The position numbers and the translations under genes were made by a program. DNA of 64,000 bases, taken from the NCBI GenBank assembly GCA_964059195.1, contig CAXKWD010000009.1, positions 90,679,432 to 90,743,431 of the forward strand, read 5' to 3'. Below are positions 1 through 11,921 of this stretch, piece after piece (positions within the stretch are counted from its first letter, which is position 1; each line of letters opens with the position of its first letter). Below the pieces are notes generated by a model. It made no database searches and was not told the origin of the DNA. It was given only the letters and a program-made list of their open reading frames with translations. The DNA is from Ectobius pallidus. Its lineage: Eukaryota; Arthropoda; Insecta; Blattodea; Ectobiidae.

Positions 1-378
1 GTGCCTCATTATTTCAACAAACATTTTCTGCACACAGATTTCACAGTCTACCTTCTGGATACTCTGTGTTAAGTAAATGCTTTGTGCCTAATTAAGCGAG
101 AGAAATGCAGAGAAGTGTTGTTTGTAATGAACTGTTGACGAATGCTTTTCACTAGAGTTTCGGCGCTCTTATTCCTAAGCTTACACCTTTTTGAAACGCA
201 ATCTCTAGATCGATAACTTTATCACGCGACTGAGTGTGTGCGTTTGTAGTCTAAATTTCAACATTCTGTTTACCCTCATGTGAACTGTTTTAATACCACC
301 TAGCCTAATACCATTGCATTCAAAAATATGGTTAATGCATCTGTAACGTAACCCATTTTATAAAAAAAATGTTATTAC

Positions 379-839
379 TAGGGGGCGGATTTCTATGACA
401 TGTCATATTTTTCCCCTTTGCATTATTTCAGGTTTCCGACTAATTTAAACCCGATTCCAAGCATCCTGGTGAAAATGGAACGGCTTTTATTGTGCATATA
501 ACTGCATATTTAGGAAATTTTCAACTATTGTAGCATATTTAGTATGAATATACATATTTATGTCATATTTTTTGCATATTTGTGTGGATATTAAATAAAT
601 TTTGAAGTGTCATATCATAATTTGTAAATTTTGCATTATACTGATACTTTTTGAGAATTTACAGATATTTTAAATAATTAACATTATATTTTAATAAATT
701 GAATTATAATGAAACTTAAAAAAATATATACATAGTGGTTAAGTCATATTTTAAATTTTATTGGTCATATTTTAATGTGTTTATAGGTCATAAATGCATG
801 CATATATCCAATTTTTAGGTCATATAAATCCGCCCCCTA
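379..839. mobile_element. Non-autonomous hAT-like DNA transposon (MITE), complete
   Basis: The element is 461 bp with terminal inverted repeats of about 20 bp. The left end reads TAGGGGGCGGATTTCTATGA and the right end, reverse complemented, TAGGGGGCGGATTTATATGA (one mismatch). It is flanked by a perfect 8-bp direct repeat, GTTATTAC, at 371-378 and 840-847. An 8-bp duplication with T/CAGGG-type ends is the known signature of hAT elements. The interior is AT-rich, with repeated GGTCATATTT and GCATATTT words and no coding potential, so it would have to be moved by a transposase made elsewhere. The perfect duplication suggests a fairly recent insertion. Confidence 0.8.
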
Positions 840-979
840 GTTATTACCATATGTGATACGTTACTGCCATTAAACGTTTAAAACTGGTACTTTTATTTTT
901 AGAAAATACGTTCTTTTATGAGGTCACATGCAGGATTTTTGGGTAATATTTACTAATTTTTAAGGTCATATTTGCAGTT

Positions 980-1018
980 ATATTTTCCACTTTTTTAGGT
1001 CATAAACATCCGAACCCT
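980..1018. mobile_element. Isolated right end of a related TAGGG.. element
   Basis: Reverse complemented, this stretch reads TTAGGGTTCGGATGTTTATG and so resembles the terminal repeat of the element at 379-839. No matching left end was found. The 379-839 element may have inserted into an older member of the same group, of which this is the surviving end. Confidence 0.4.
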
Positions 1019-1870
1019 AATTATAACAATTTTGTGTTGCAGTATTGTTATTTACTTAGATTACTCTTCGTAAACTTTCACACTGTAAACAAACCAAGGC
1101 AAATATTAACCCGCTTTTTACTTAACAATAACTTGCCACCACTGAAATCTTATTACAAGTCTATTAAAGTTGTTGGGATACACCTTGTTTGTTTACAGTG
1201 CTTTGCAGATCATATTCTCTGCCGCTTGCAGATGTTGTTCCCTCCTCTTCAACCCTCATCCAGCAACTCCTCCCTATTCAATCTAATACAACAATGAAAT
1301 GAAATGGCCGGTCGGCCAGCTGAAAACTAGAAATAAATCTCATCCCCCACCCCCTTGTGTTACGCGCTTTTGTGTGAATTTCCAACAAGGACGATGCGTG
1401 CAAATGCTGTGGCATAGGGGCGTAAAGCGTAACAGATGATAGTTACGTGTGCTTGCAGGTTTATTAGTGTTTAATTGAGACGCTAGATAGCATATTCGCA
1501 TGCTTCCATTGTCATCCAAATCAGGATTGTTACGAAACAGGTAATGAATAGAGCCAGTAAAATTATGTGCCCAGGCAATTTCTATGTTGCGTCTCTCACT
1601 CGTCTGACATTTACCTGTTTAATTGTAGGTTCTAGGTGTTAATTTATTCTACAATACTCTGTATTATAACATTAATTTAATGTCTTTGAACTTAAAACCC
1701 TACAACAATGCATCGCTTCGTTAAAGCTTTATTGACTACATTAATATATTGTTTACGCGAGTAAAGCGTGAAGAATATTTAAGTGTCGGCAAAAAGCTAG
1801 TAAAGCTATAAAATAGAAATGTACGTGGAATAAAAGTTACGTAAAAAATATGACTTCGAATTATAATAAC

Positions 1871-2459
1871 TGGGGCTCGGAAATTTATTAAAACATCGTA
1901 TTTTTAGTAATACACTATTATATGCTAGTGTTAAAATGTATACAAAACATGAAAGAAATAACATAAATTTGATGGCTTTATTTTGCTTATTTTGCCATAA
2001 TGCATCATAGGCTATTTGTTTGATATTAAAATATTTGTGCTTATTTTTATTAATTTGTCACATTTTAACGCCATACTTTCAACGCAAGCTCTTAATTCAA
2101 ACGTTTACAGCATAATTGTTCTAAGTGAATGTTTTTAGAACTGACTGTACAATAATGGACAGTAGCCGACATAGCCCAATGTATTCGGAACTGACTGTTT
2201 AATATTAAAGCGACGTTTCACTTATTTTGTTTTGAATTTATTAAAATTTGTTGACTTTACATTTTTCCAAACGTTTTCAAAGTAATTTACCAAACTTAGG
2301 CCTATACTATTTTTTTCTAATTTATAATGTAATTAAGCAAACAAGAGAATGTAAACTATCTTATTAATGATCGTTTGTTCCGGAGCATATTTTACAAATT
2401 TCTTAACATATTTAAATGAATGTTTCGTCTTCTGATAGAGCACTAACTTCCGGGTCTTA
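1871..2459. mobile_element. Old non-autonomous DNA element, R1 copy 1
   Basis: The ends are imperfect inverted repeats: left TGGGGCTCGGAAATTTAT, right (reverse complemented) TAAGACCCGGAAGTTAGT. The flanking 8-mers ATAATAAC and GTTATAAC agree at 6 of 8 positions, which is compatible with a degraded 8-bp target duplication. The interior from about 2040 to 2330 aligns by eye with 39.69-39.98 kb, including shared words such as ATTAAAGCGA and GTTTCACTT. There is no coding potential. This copy carries a TAGGCCTA at 2297-2304 that the second copy lacks. Confidence 0.5.
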
Positions 2460-2679
2460 GTTATAACAGTCCGAAAATTCAGTTTTCATGCATTCAATCC
2501 GAGAAGTTAGTTGCCGTAAGACTCAAATTATTTAACTTTATTTTGCAAAACACTGTAGTATTTAACATTAAATAATTAACAAATATTCTCGTTATTGGTA
2601 GACATAGTGTTAAGACAAAGTGTTAGACCTAATTCATTCTTAAAATTATTAATCAGAAATATATTTAGGACAGAAAGAG

Positions 2680-3200
2680 AAAAAAAACTTGTGTTAGCCT
2701 ACATCACGTAACTGTCTCTACTCTAAACCAGGGGCAATACAAGTTTATTATTATAATTATTATAATAATTATTATATTATAGAGGCAATAAGGGGCCATG
2801 TTATAGAGAGCGTATTCATGCAGTTGTTTCAGCTTGATTCAAGGATGTTATGTTCTCCACGCAAGACAAAGCCTGAGTTTGTACAAAAGATGGCTAACTT
2901 TGACTTCTCTTCTGAAAACTTTTACGAAACAATGTTTGAAATAAAGGTTTTAGCCCTTAGTGTAAGGACCTGGCGCACAAAAATTCAACAAAATCATTAA
3001 AAGCGTTTTCGAAAAAAAATTGCGAAAAAATTTCTTCATCTAAAGATGAAAGATGAAAGATGTAGTAGACAGAGTCGTCGCCAATCTTTGCATCAAATCC
3101 CCAAAAGCTTTCCTAATTCAATAATAAAAGTTTGTTTTTATACAATATTTCGTTCTTTAGCTATGCTGATCACAGACATACAGACACGTTTCTGAAAACA
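2680..3200 (+). repeat. Diverged dispersed repeat R2, copy 1
   Basis: Words in this stretch recur inverted at 16.46-16.80 kb: AGAGAGCGTATTCA, then a GTTGTT block, then a GTCGTCGCCAA/GTCGCCGCCAA block. They also recur directly at 4.99-5.30 kb (GCCTGAGTTTGTACAAA versus GCCTGAGTTCGTGCAAA). A 60-codon open frame at 2818-3000 lies inside the repeat. It is not recognisable as a protein, so I treat it as chance. No terminal structure was resolved. Confidence 0.45.
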
Positions 3201-3780
3201 GATTTTTTTTACATTCAGAGGACCTCAAAAATTGTAGGCCTATGAGTAGGCCTATTTGAAAACTCTACATCGAATTTCATGGACACGTACAGTAATCTAC
3301 TTCCTTTAGGCCGGCCTACCTGGTGTGAGCAGAAAAATTAAAAAGATTGTGTTCGATCTAAGTTTTATTTGTATTTAATTCAACAACGAACATGTTGAAA
3401 CAGTTGCCATTATGGGGGTGATATGAAGCACGGTTAGAAACAAAACTAAAGCGTGTAGTCTATTAGGGAACCGAAGACTAAGTGGCCTTTTCTGAAAATG
3501 GACCTTGGAATAATTGGCACAAATCTCCCGACTGAGTTTCTCACACTGCCGCTATTATCACAATAATTTCATTACTTTTTACACTTTGGCTGTCACACAA
3601 TGCGGGATACGTAACTTATTTCGTTTGGGGATTCTGGTTGTGCGCTTCCATACTAAAAGATGGCGTCTTACAGCGTACTTGTCCACGACAATGCCAAGTG
3701 TTCAATTTTAATTAAGTATTTAGAGAATTTATTTTTTGGTTATTTTTAAAAATAATTTGTTATATCCTGATGACATTCCC

Positions 3781-4075
3781 TCCTCGACCGACTGCGTTCC
3801 CAATTGGTTAACGTTGCTGACTACGGATCTGCAGCTCTGGGTTCGATCTGCAGTACCACATCGAACTTTTCTGAGGTAGGGAGGTCTGGAATGGGGTGCA
3901 TTCAGCCTGGTGACACAAAATGAGGAACTATTTGTTAAAGAAGTAGCGGCTTGGTTGAGTAAGCCATCAATATCAGCCGTAGGAGGCAGCATGCTGACCA
4001 CATGCTCCCAATTCTGACATTTGCCTATGGCAGATGACGTAGTCATCGGATGGCAGGTCTAGTCCTTCGAAGGGA
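3781..4075 (+). mobile_element. tRNA-derived SINE (SINE-A), old copy
   Basis: In sense orientation it starts with a tRNA-like head. A degenerate A box lies around GGTTAACGTTGCTGAC and a degenerate B box around GGGTTCGATCTGC. It then follows the body of the SINE-A copies at 8.7 and 20.9 kb: a GAGGTAGGGAGGTCTGG block, a block of AGTAGCGGCT type, then GCAGCATGCTGACCACATG. It is clearly more diverged than those two. A 105-codon frame on the opposite strand is a shadow of the SINE. Confidence 0.7.
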
Positions 4076-4989
4076 TAGCTCATGGAGTTTTGGGTATTTA
4101 TATGTCTTACCCTGCTTCTCTCATTCCCTTTCTTTGCATAGGTAAATCTTTATATTATTAATGTATGAAGACGTTTACGCACTTAGCGTAGCGTGAGTTA
4201 ATTGGAAGGAAAATATTAATGCGGTTCACAGGAGATTGTATAAGACAATTTCTTTCGGTAGAATAAACTAGGGACAGGATAAAATGGAGAACGTCTACTG
4301 TTGCGCTGTAGGAATGAACCTGATGATGGCGACGATGAAGAAGACGAAGAAGAAGAAGATGATGATGATGACAACGACGTGATGAGGAGGAGCTGAGGTT
4401 ATTTCTCGTCAAATCAGTAGCTTACATACAAGAATTAATATATTTTTAATATTATTATTTTTTAAACAATTATTATGAAAGAAATCAATGTGAAGGCGAA
4501 ATTTTACATGAAATTTACAGAGGGTTGAAGTTTGTAGCGTTGGAGTAAGTCTACTGTACAATTGGAAGGGAGGGTTTATTCCCTATTACAGAGCCTTCAC
4601 CTTAGCGTCTCACATCTCACGTCTATTTTGTTGCTGACGCAGAGTTTCTGGGGAGCAAAACGCCTTGGGGTTGTGCAGGGATCACAATCAGCTTGGTGTT
4701 TGTTTAGGGGTTTGTTCCTCAATTTTGTGGATTTCATTTTTTTTTTCTTGCGCTGTCAAGAAACTAGAAGGAATGTCTTCATTTTTTCTTCTCTCCAACG
4801 AGTATTTCCCATTGTGTTCAAGTATTGAATAGGATGGGGCAGTTTTGTTGTGTAGGTTTTATGGGAAGGAATTTCTGGTATTTTTTTTACTATTCCATCA
4901 ATTTATTAAACTCGCCATCTTATCATGGTTGAAAAGAGCTAGAGTTCATGTACTTTGCCTCTTCTGTAGCCTGTCAGTGAAACCTGAAA

Positions 4990-5300
4990 CAAAAGAGAGC
5001 AATTGTAATTTAAAAAGATAGTACAAAAGAAAAAAATCTTATACACTCAGGTAACTTTCTCTATCTCAAGATTGGGCAATACAACTCTATTAGAGAATAA
5101 GAGCCCAAACTGCTAAGAGTGAATATTCATTCGTTTGGTTCACTCGCAAAATTTAAAAGCCTGAGTTCGTGCAAACTATGACTGCCTTATAACTATCCTT
5201 CTTATATATATTTTCGTTAAAAGGTTTCAAGAGTTTTAGTCGAAGTTCTCTATAACGAAGATCGATGCAACCATAAACCGGCATTTAGCGCGCAAGTTTG
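4990..5300 (+). repeat. Diverged dispersed repeat R2, copy 2
   Basis: It shares the order GGGCAATACAA, then GTGAATATTCAT, then GCCTGAGTTCGTGCAAA with the 2.68-3.20 kb repeat. Identity is low and interrupted. The boundaries are approximate. Confidence 0.3.
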
Positions 5301-5842
5301 AGAACCGTAAGAAACTTAATATAAAAACATGAATCTGCATGTCTTTACTCAGATTCAACCTAAGTAGTGATAATGAGCCCGGAGGTCAATTTAAAGTTTA
5401 TTTATTTTAGCTCAGAAATACATCATTTACACACAAAAGAGCACTGATGTAAAATTCTACGCAATTTATGTCTCTGAAATGAAACACACGCTAATGCCTC
5501 ACTAGGTACACCTCTTAGAACATTTTTGCAGTGAAGTTCAAATCATGCGTGAATTTGCGTCAGTAGCAGTTGAAAACATTAGACTGTCGTTTACGTCGCG
5601 CCATGGCTGACAGACAGACAAACAAACAGATACAGGTAAAAGGGGAAGTGCAGTCTATTGGCTTGGGATTGTGTAACTGCTATAGAAACGTTGCTTCTTT
5701 ATATTTGTGTTGCTAGGGAAGATGAGCCTCACAACACTATAATTGTCTACAATCCTCATGAGAATCCATTCAGAAGCTACAGTTTCTGCTTCATTTTACA
5801 GGGGTGATAAGTGCTTCGCGATGTTCGTAGACCTTTTCTACT

Positions 5843-6071
5843 TCTTTTTCTTCATCTGTACCTTAGTTTTACCTCTCCCTTTAAGCGACCCACGCCGCCG
5901 GACCTTACAGGGTCGTGACCTGTCGGGAGAGAGATTATCTATTGGTTAACATACTTTTTTTTTGACCTGACCTCCGCGGATGAGTGATCAGCTCAATGCT
6001 GAGGCAACCTCCGAGCAACACGAACACATAGGACGAGACACATCATTCACACACACATTCGCTCTGAACAA
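5843..6071 (-). mobile_element. tRNA-derived SINE (SINE-B), partial
   Basis: It carries the SINE-B body in reverse orientation: a TTAAGCGACCCACGCCGCC block, CCTGTCGGGAGAGAGATTAT, a GGATGAGTGATCAG block and an ACACGAACACATAGGACGAG block. The sequence stops at an ACAC run before the tRNA-like head, so this copy is truncated. It matches 6.8-7.1 kb in the same orientation. Confidence 0.75.
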
Positions 6072-6775
6072 ACTTTTTCTATTGTGTTTCTAAAATAGTT
6101 ATTTATGATAAAAGTGGTAAAAGAGGGATTTTATTTTGCGAGTAGCCATGTTTGCAAAACGAGCCAATAAGGCTCAAGGCTTGTTTGAACATCAAGGTTA
6201 TAATCTCGAGTCAGGTTATGTGTATATATCAGTAGGCTATGTTCATGTAACAATTGATATTCCACTTTTTTCTATCGCTGATGTGCTTATGATGTGTGTA
6301 AATTTCATCTCATATTACATTTTTTAAGAATACTAGCAGCTGCCCTTTATTAATTCAATCGCTAGATTTAAAAGTAATGTATATTACAGCTAAATAATTA
6401 AAACATATTTATTGGCACTTACACGCAAATCGCAGTCAATTAAAACGATTAATAATAAAAAGCTACAAATCCGGCTTCAAAGTGCATTTCACGATTAGAA
6501 TGCGGAAAAAAGACTTCACAATAAATTTCCCTGGCCCCCAAAACCCCCGCATATTGAGTTTCGTCCAAATCGTTATAAACAAATGAATCAAGCAGAGCGG
6601 GCTAACTAAATCCAAGCGTTCGACAATTCCATGCGTTATGTTGAAAAAATCTATTTCCACGATGCTTTTCTTTGCGTAGGCCTACCCTAGATAGGCCTAT
6701 TACTGGTCACCGCACACAGACAGAAAGACAAACACTTTCGGTTATTATAGGCCTATAGATTCTCTCTTTATTTAT

Positions 6776-7212
6776 CTTAGTTTGTATCTCTCCCTTTTAG
6801 GATTTAAGCGACCGAAGCCGCCCGGGCCTTACAGGGCAACGACCTGTCGGGAGAGGGATTATCTATGGACCCCATACATACTTTTTTGACCAGACAAGGA
6901 CATGGAGGGCCTCCCCGGATGAGTGATCAGCCCAATGCCGGAGCCACCTCCGAGAAAACACGAACACATAGGGCGACACACACCATTCACACACACACAC
7001 ACACTCTCACTCCAAACAAGGCGAGGATGGTTGAAGATGATAATGACGGCCAGATGATATCTGGAGACCACAAGGGCCTAAAGTTACCCGACATTTGTCT
7101 CAAACCCCAGAAAAAAAACCCACCTAGGTAACTTGTCCCGGCCAGGACTCGAACCCGGGCCTGCTGCATGAGAGGAGCGAACGCATCCCCTACGCCACAG
7201 CAGTGGACTGGC
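6776..7212 (-). mobile_element. tRNA-derived SINE (SINE-B), near complete
   Basis: The best SINE-B copy. On the minus strand it begins with a tRNA-like head whose B box, GGTTCGAGTCC, is the reverse complement of GGACTCGAACC near 7145. The A-box region is around GTGGCGTAGGGGATGCG. The body then runs down to the CCCGGGCGGCTTCGGTCGC block near 6815. An (AC)n tract at about 6989-7005 is internal to the SINE and occurs in other copies. Reading frames of 70-88 codons here are shadows of this repeat. Confidence 0.85.
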
Positions 7213-7679
7213 CTAAACAAATTGTTATAAATATAAATTCTAACGCTAATCGAAAAGCAAAGCTCGTGCTCGAGAGATGTTCAGTACAAAACATTTGATT
7301 GCACTAAAATATTTTTACTTATGGTAAAAATGTTATCATTACAAACAAAATATGTGATGTGAAACATTCACAGAATTTTCTCTACCCTTAATATATTCCA
7401 GTATAGAGTGCACGGTTTTATTGCAGTAGTGCCCATTAAGTTGTCTCATCCTGATTTGAACTCAGGTTATTCGAGATCAAGACTTAAGTTTGTGTATAAA
7501 ACGAGTGTCTTATAAACCTGGGACTGTCCTCGATATTTTTTTCGCATGCTTAATTTTATTAATTAACGTTTCTAAATACAGTACAATTGCTTTATGCAGT
7601 TACATTATATGGAGGAAAATAAAGAAAGTGTAAGCCTACTGTATTTTGTACGTCTCGGCGTTTCTTTATAACCCTAAGT

Positions 7680-8004
7680 AAGTGCTGCCATCTCCACTTA
7701 TATTTCCAGGGCGGCGGACGGAAGCAATGAATCAGAATGAATGATAGAAGATCGAATCCAACGACTGTAGTATCTATATCGATCCGGAAGTCAAATGAAA
7801 CGCGGTAATCAGCTGTAGTGGTTTTCTAATATGGCGGTTGTGGTGAGTGAATTGTAAATTCGGGTGCTTAAAAACACTCTGCAATTAGATGTACGGGTTA
7901 GTGCCGCGTGGAAACAAGTGAAAATCAGTTATTTGTGTGTTGACCTAAGTGAAAACAATATTTCGTTGATAAGAAACTGCCCAAATTGACAAGAGAGGAG
8001 CAAA
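7680..8004 (+). promoter_or_regulatory. Promoter-like region with a YY1-type ATGGCGG motif
   Basis: This stretch is richer in CpG than its surroundings. It contains TAATATGGCGGTTGTGG at 7827-7843, similar to the AANATGGCGG core bound by YY1-type factors near animal start sites. A GT donor-like GTGAGT follows at 7843. No TATA box is evident. The stretch leads into an ATG with good context at 8005. Evidence for a real promoter is contextual only. Confidence 0.35.
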
Positions 8005-8030
8005 ATGTCATTGGCTTGGCAACATTTGTG
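8005..8030 (+). CDS. Possible first coding exon (8 codons, then splice donor)
   Basis: The start ATG at 8005 sits in an A-rich, insect-like context (GCAAAATG). The frame reads MSLAWQHL plus two bases and then meets the consensus donor G|GTAAGT at 8030/8031; unspliced, the next codon is a stop. The upstream 325 bp look promoter-like. The protein is unrecognised because only eight residues are visible. No convincing downstream exon was found, so if real the first intron is long and may span much of the window. Chance occurrence of an ATG plus donor is quite possible. Confidence 0.3.
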
Positions 8031-8508
8031 GTAAGTTATGTACAGCATGCTTTCTCAAATGACCAAAGCTGTCTTAATCTTTCGACTTCTATTATACTGT
8101 CGGGCAAATCTGTCACATTACAGTGTTACGAACTTAATTTTGAATTAACCTAAGTTATAACTAGGACTACAGGTAGAAGAAATAGGCTACTGTTAAGGGA
8201 CATGGAATTTTGTCACGTTTTCAGTTTTTGAGGTGCCTAGTGTTCAGAAACATGTCTTTATGTGTATGTGGGTGTATGTGTGTGTGTCTATCTATCCTGT
8301 TAGCATATAAAGAATTGTTCTGAACAGTAGAACACGGTAGCAGCGCATCAGCCTTTCCGTAAGTTACCATTGAGATCCAAGAAATTATAAAACAGTATAT
8401 GTTAGACATGAGCAGACAAGAACCTATTTACGTATTCTAAATATGATAGTTAAAGTCTATACCATGATGATAATTAATAACATCAATAATAAAAATATAA
8501 TTTTGCAA
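8031..8508. other. No gene seen
   Basis: AT-rich sequence with a short GTGTATGTG-type tract near 8262-8290. It would be intron if the 8005 exon is real. Confidence 0.5.
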
Positions 8509-8564
8509 TAATAATAATAATAATAATAATAAAAATAAAAATAATAATAATAATAATAATAAAA
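8509..8564. repeat. (TAA)n microsatellite
   Basis: Repeated AATAAT units with a few AAAAT interruptions. Confidence 0.9.
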
Positions 8565-8723
8565 ACAATGTGAAATTAAAAATAAATCACGTTAAGAAAT
8601 ATTGATTTGAAATTCATTCTCTCTCAAGATTGTGAATAAAATTATGTTTGTGTTTTGAAATTTCTGTAAAATTTTTTATACTGTAAGACCAATGTGACTA
8701 CTATAATACATAGCCCTAAAACT

Positions 8724-9030
8724 AAACTCCGTGGCGCTACATCCCTGGAGGGACTTGGCCTACCACCCGACCGGTGCGTCATCTCCCGTAGGCAGATGGC
8801 AGGATTGGGGGGCATGTGGTCAGCATGCCGACACCTACGGCCGTTATTGGTGGTTTTCATGACCGGAGCCGCTACTTCTCTATCAAGTAGCTCCTCAATT
8901 TGGAATCACGAGGCTGAGTGCACCCCTACCAGACCTCCCTACCTCAGAAAAATCCGAGGAGGTACCGGGATTCGAACCCGGGCCGACGGATCTGTAGTCA
9001 GCGACGCTAACCACAAGACCACGCCGGCGG
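8724..9030 (-). mobile_element. tRNA-derived SINE (SINE-A), full-length head
   Basis: On the minus strand it opens with a clear tRNA-like head. The A box lies around GTGGTCTTGTGGTTAGCG and the B box is GGTTCGAATCC in a CCCGGGTTCGAATCCCGG context near 8965-8980. The body follows, through ATCCCTGGAGGGACTTGGCC at its far end. The same unit, lacking the head, is at 20.9-21.2 kb, and an old copy is at 3.8 kb. A 113-codon frame across it is not a gene. Confidence 0.9.
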
Positions 9031-10993
9031 ACTAATACAGGCCTATAACTCCATTAAAAGAAACATTTAATGTTATAGTGTAGTGTGATCTGGACAAACT
9101 TCCAAGAAAATATGTTTTCGTTGTTTGAAAGTAGATCAAGAAACACTGTTCTTATGCTATCGCGGTTGGATCTTTAGATTTTTATAACTAGGTATATTTT
9201 TTTAAACATATTAAAATAATTTTGTTTTAGTTTTTCTCAGACAATTTAGTAACTACGGTAAACACATTGAAACAAATATATTAATCCATTTTATTTTACT
9301 TACAATTTCCAGGATCTGAACCACTAAACTATAGAATTTGTTTTTGCTTATTTTCAACAGTTTACAATTTATTGAACGCAATCACTTTATAATTGCCCCT
9401 GTCACTTTCAATTCCACCACATAAACTCAAAAAGAACAATTTTGGTTCACTAACGATTTCCTTTACTAAGACAATGGAGTACAAATTAAGAAAATTCGTT
9501 GCTATATTTTCTCTTTCAAAATAATATACTGGCAACAATGAGCAATGTGCAAAATCTAGGCTGATGTTAAAAAGTAATTTTTAGTAGAATAATAATAATT
9601 GGATTAATTATTATCATTATAATTGTTATTTAATCGTATTTCACTTGAAAAGCAGTTTTAGTCATTTTTAGTTTCTAACGGCTTATTTAGCCATGTTTAG
9701 GTTTTATAAGATTGGACTATGCGACTCTCATGACAATGAAACACAATTATGTCGAAATATCACAGTTAGGTAGTAACGAACAAACTAGTTTAAAACCTAA
9801 AAATCCTGCCCCTAGTGATCACACACCTCTGAGAAATGATCTTTATCATTCCAATATTTGTCTTTTGTAGCTGTCAGGCGAAAATGTCAGGTAGAACAAT
9901 AACGCATCCTATCTTGCATTCGTTGCTTATTATAATAATAATTCACAGATATTTTTCAACCATAGGCCTACAAGAAAAGAGTCTTGAATATTGTGTGTAA
10001 GACATTATTCCTAACATAGGCTATATCTTCGCGAAGTTCAAGATTTAACTTAAATCAATTCGAGACAACAAGTATAGCCTACTATTTCATCAGTAGTACT
10101 TTTAAACTGTGTTTTAATAAGTGTCTTCAAACCCTATATTTGCCTGATTGCTTCATTTATTAAACCAGACTCTGTCATAAAATGGCGAAAGGCATATTTA
10201 GGGATTGACAAAATACGTAATCATTTTAGCTATAGTTTCTTTTTACTCAGCTTTAGCTTGACAGAACTTCAAATATTGTTATGAATAATAAATTGAAAAT
10301 GACTCAAAAGTGGCAGAAGTTATGTATGACATGATTCATCTTATACGATAGCCTCATAAGACACAGAATTTTAAATTAGACATGTCGGAAGGCAATGCCT
10401 GTTATTATTAAAATCCCTTGTCACTCAAAATTCTTGACATTAAATGGACGATTTCTTCTGAATGTTATATCGTTTACAGTATATTACACAAACAAATTAG
10501 CAAATTTCAGAGCCATTAACGTTTAATGGGACTATCATTTAAGCATAATTAATCTTGTCAGCATACAGATATTAATTTTAAATACGTGGTTTCATTTTTC
10601 AAATTCAAACGTCTGGAGAATTTAGATTGATTCTACTGTTTTAAGTCATAGTGTTAAATGCAATCAATCATACAACCTGTACCAGCACCATAGATAGGAC
10701 TATTAGAGCTAAATTAGAGGTAAAGAAAGCATAAAGTGCTTTACTTTAAAACTCGCCGTCGAGTTCTCAGCAAAAATATATTATGTTTTAATATCCACTG
10801 AGTCCAGAAGAACTATTTTTAACCACGTAGACTACAAGGCCTATATATATATATATATATGTGTGAACCTTTTCACTGCTAACATATTATTCACTGTGCA
10901 AACTGAATTATTGAATTAATTTGCAAATTTCTTTTCTAGGTTAATCATAAATGGACAAACAATAGCTAATAATTTATCAGTTTCCTCCAAAAC
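9031..10993. other. AT-rich DNA; possible transposon end near 9797-9816
   Basis: No gene is seen. At 9797-9816 the sequence AACCTAAAAATCCTGCCCCT, followed by AG, looks like the right terminal repeat of a TAGGGGCAGGATTTTTAGG-type element, but no left partner was found. A short (TA)n tract lies at about 10842-10860. Confidence 0.4.
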
Positions 10994-11155
10994 AAGAGCC
11001 CAGCATGTATTTCTTGAAGTTTAGACTGATTTACGCAAATTTGATGATATCGGCATTTCATCACAATTACAGCATATTATTAGATTCGTCCATTGGCATG
11101 CAAAATGGTGCTAGTATATTATATGCGTCAGTAGCCCGGCCAGCAGTGATGTGCA
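10994..11155 (+). repeat. Direct repeat R6, copy 1
   Basis: A 162-bp unit, from AAGAGCCCAGCATG to GTGATGTGCA, is repeated at 11922-12083 in the same orientation with roughly 90% identity by eye. The copies are 928 bp apart. Neither contains a reading frame or a recognisable terminal signature. Confidence 0.85.
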
Positions 11156-11508
11156 CTAAAGCATAGCCTAGTCTACGTACGGCTGTAGCAGTGAAAGGGA
11201 GAAGTTTGTAAACGTTTTTGAATATATTGATGTATGCACAGGCTTATATTTTAACCCGGCATCACTCGCGTTATATTTGGTCTAGTTTTTGTTCTTTTAT
11301 TGCTAGTAAATACAACTCAAAGACATGGATTAAACTTAAGATTATATGTAACCATTTTAACATTTGTAAAAGGGCAAATACTGTTATATTTTCTTTTTGA
11401 AAAGCATAATGATAATAATAATAATAATAAATGACCTTTCAAAAAGTTAATTATTTTACAAGATTCTGGCATTGTTAAAATTTCTGTTAGCATATTATTA
11501 TTATTAAC

Positions 11509-11551
<43 letters not shown>
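11509..11551. repeat. (TTA)n microsatellite
   Basis: Uninterrupted TTA/ATT repeats. Confidence 0.9.
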
Positions 11552-11552
<1 letters not shown>

Positions 11553-11921
11553 ATACTATTACTATTAATCATAGGCCTATTGTTCTTATTATTGATTATA
11601 TTTATTATCATTACTATTATTATAGTGTTATAACACTTTTAAAAGTGAAAAATAACCAGAAATCAAAATAATTAATATAATTAAAGAGATTCAGCGATAA
11701 CATACCTCTTAGCCTATAGCCTACACAGGATGAATGCGCCGCATTGTTAGGACTAATAATACCGCTGCTGATACGTGTGTGATATGTTGCAATTGACTTG
11801 CACAAACAATGATGCACATGTTGTAGAAGACATTGCTAGCAAAACAACTTTCTCTCTCAAGATATACCTAAGTTGGTTTTCAAAATATGTACACAATTAT
11901 TAGTTCCGATCTAATAGCGCG

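Noticed and set aside
3729..4046. 105-codon minus-strand frame
   Set aside because: Shadow of the old SINE-A copy; it contains the antisense of the conserved SINE blocks.
8950..9030. Functional tRNA gene on the minus strand
   Set aside because: A and B boxes are good, but the acceptor ends are not complementary and the sequence is fused to a repeated SINE body.
8694..9035. 113-codon frame with GGTGIRTRADGSVVSDAN
   Set aside because: This peptide is translation of the SINE-A tRNA head; it recurs at 21.1 kb for the same reason and is a common false protein in insect databases.
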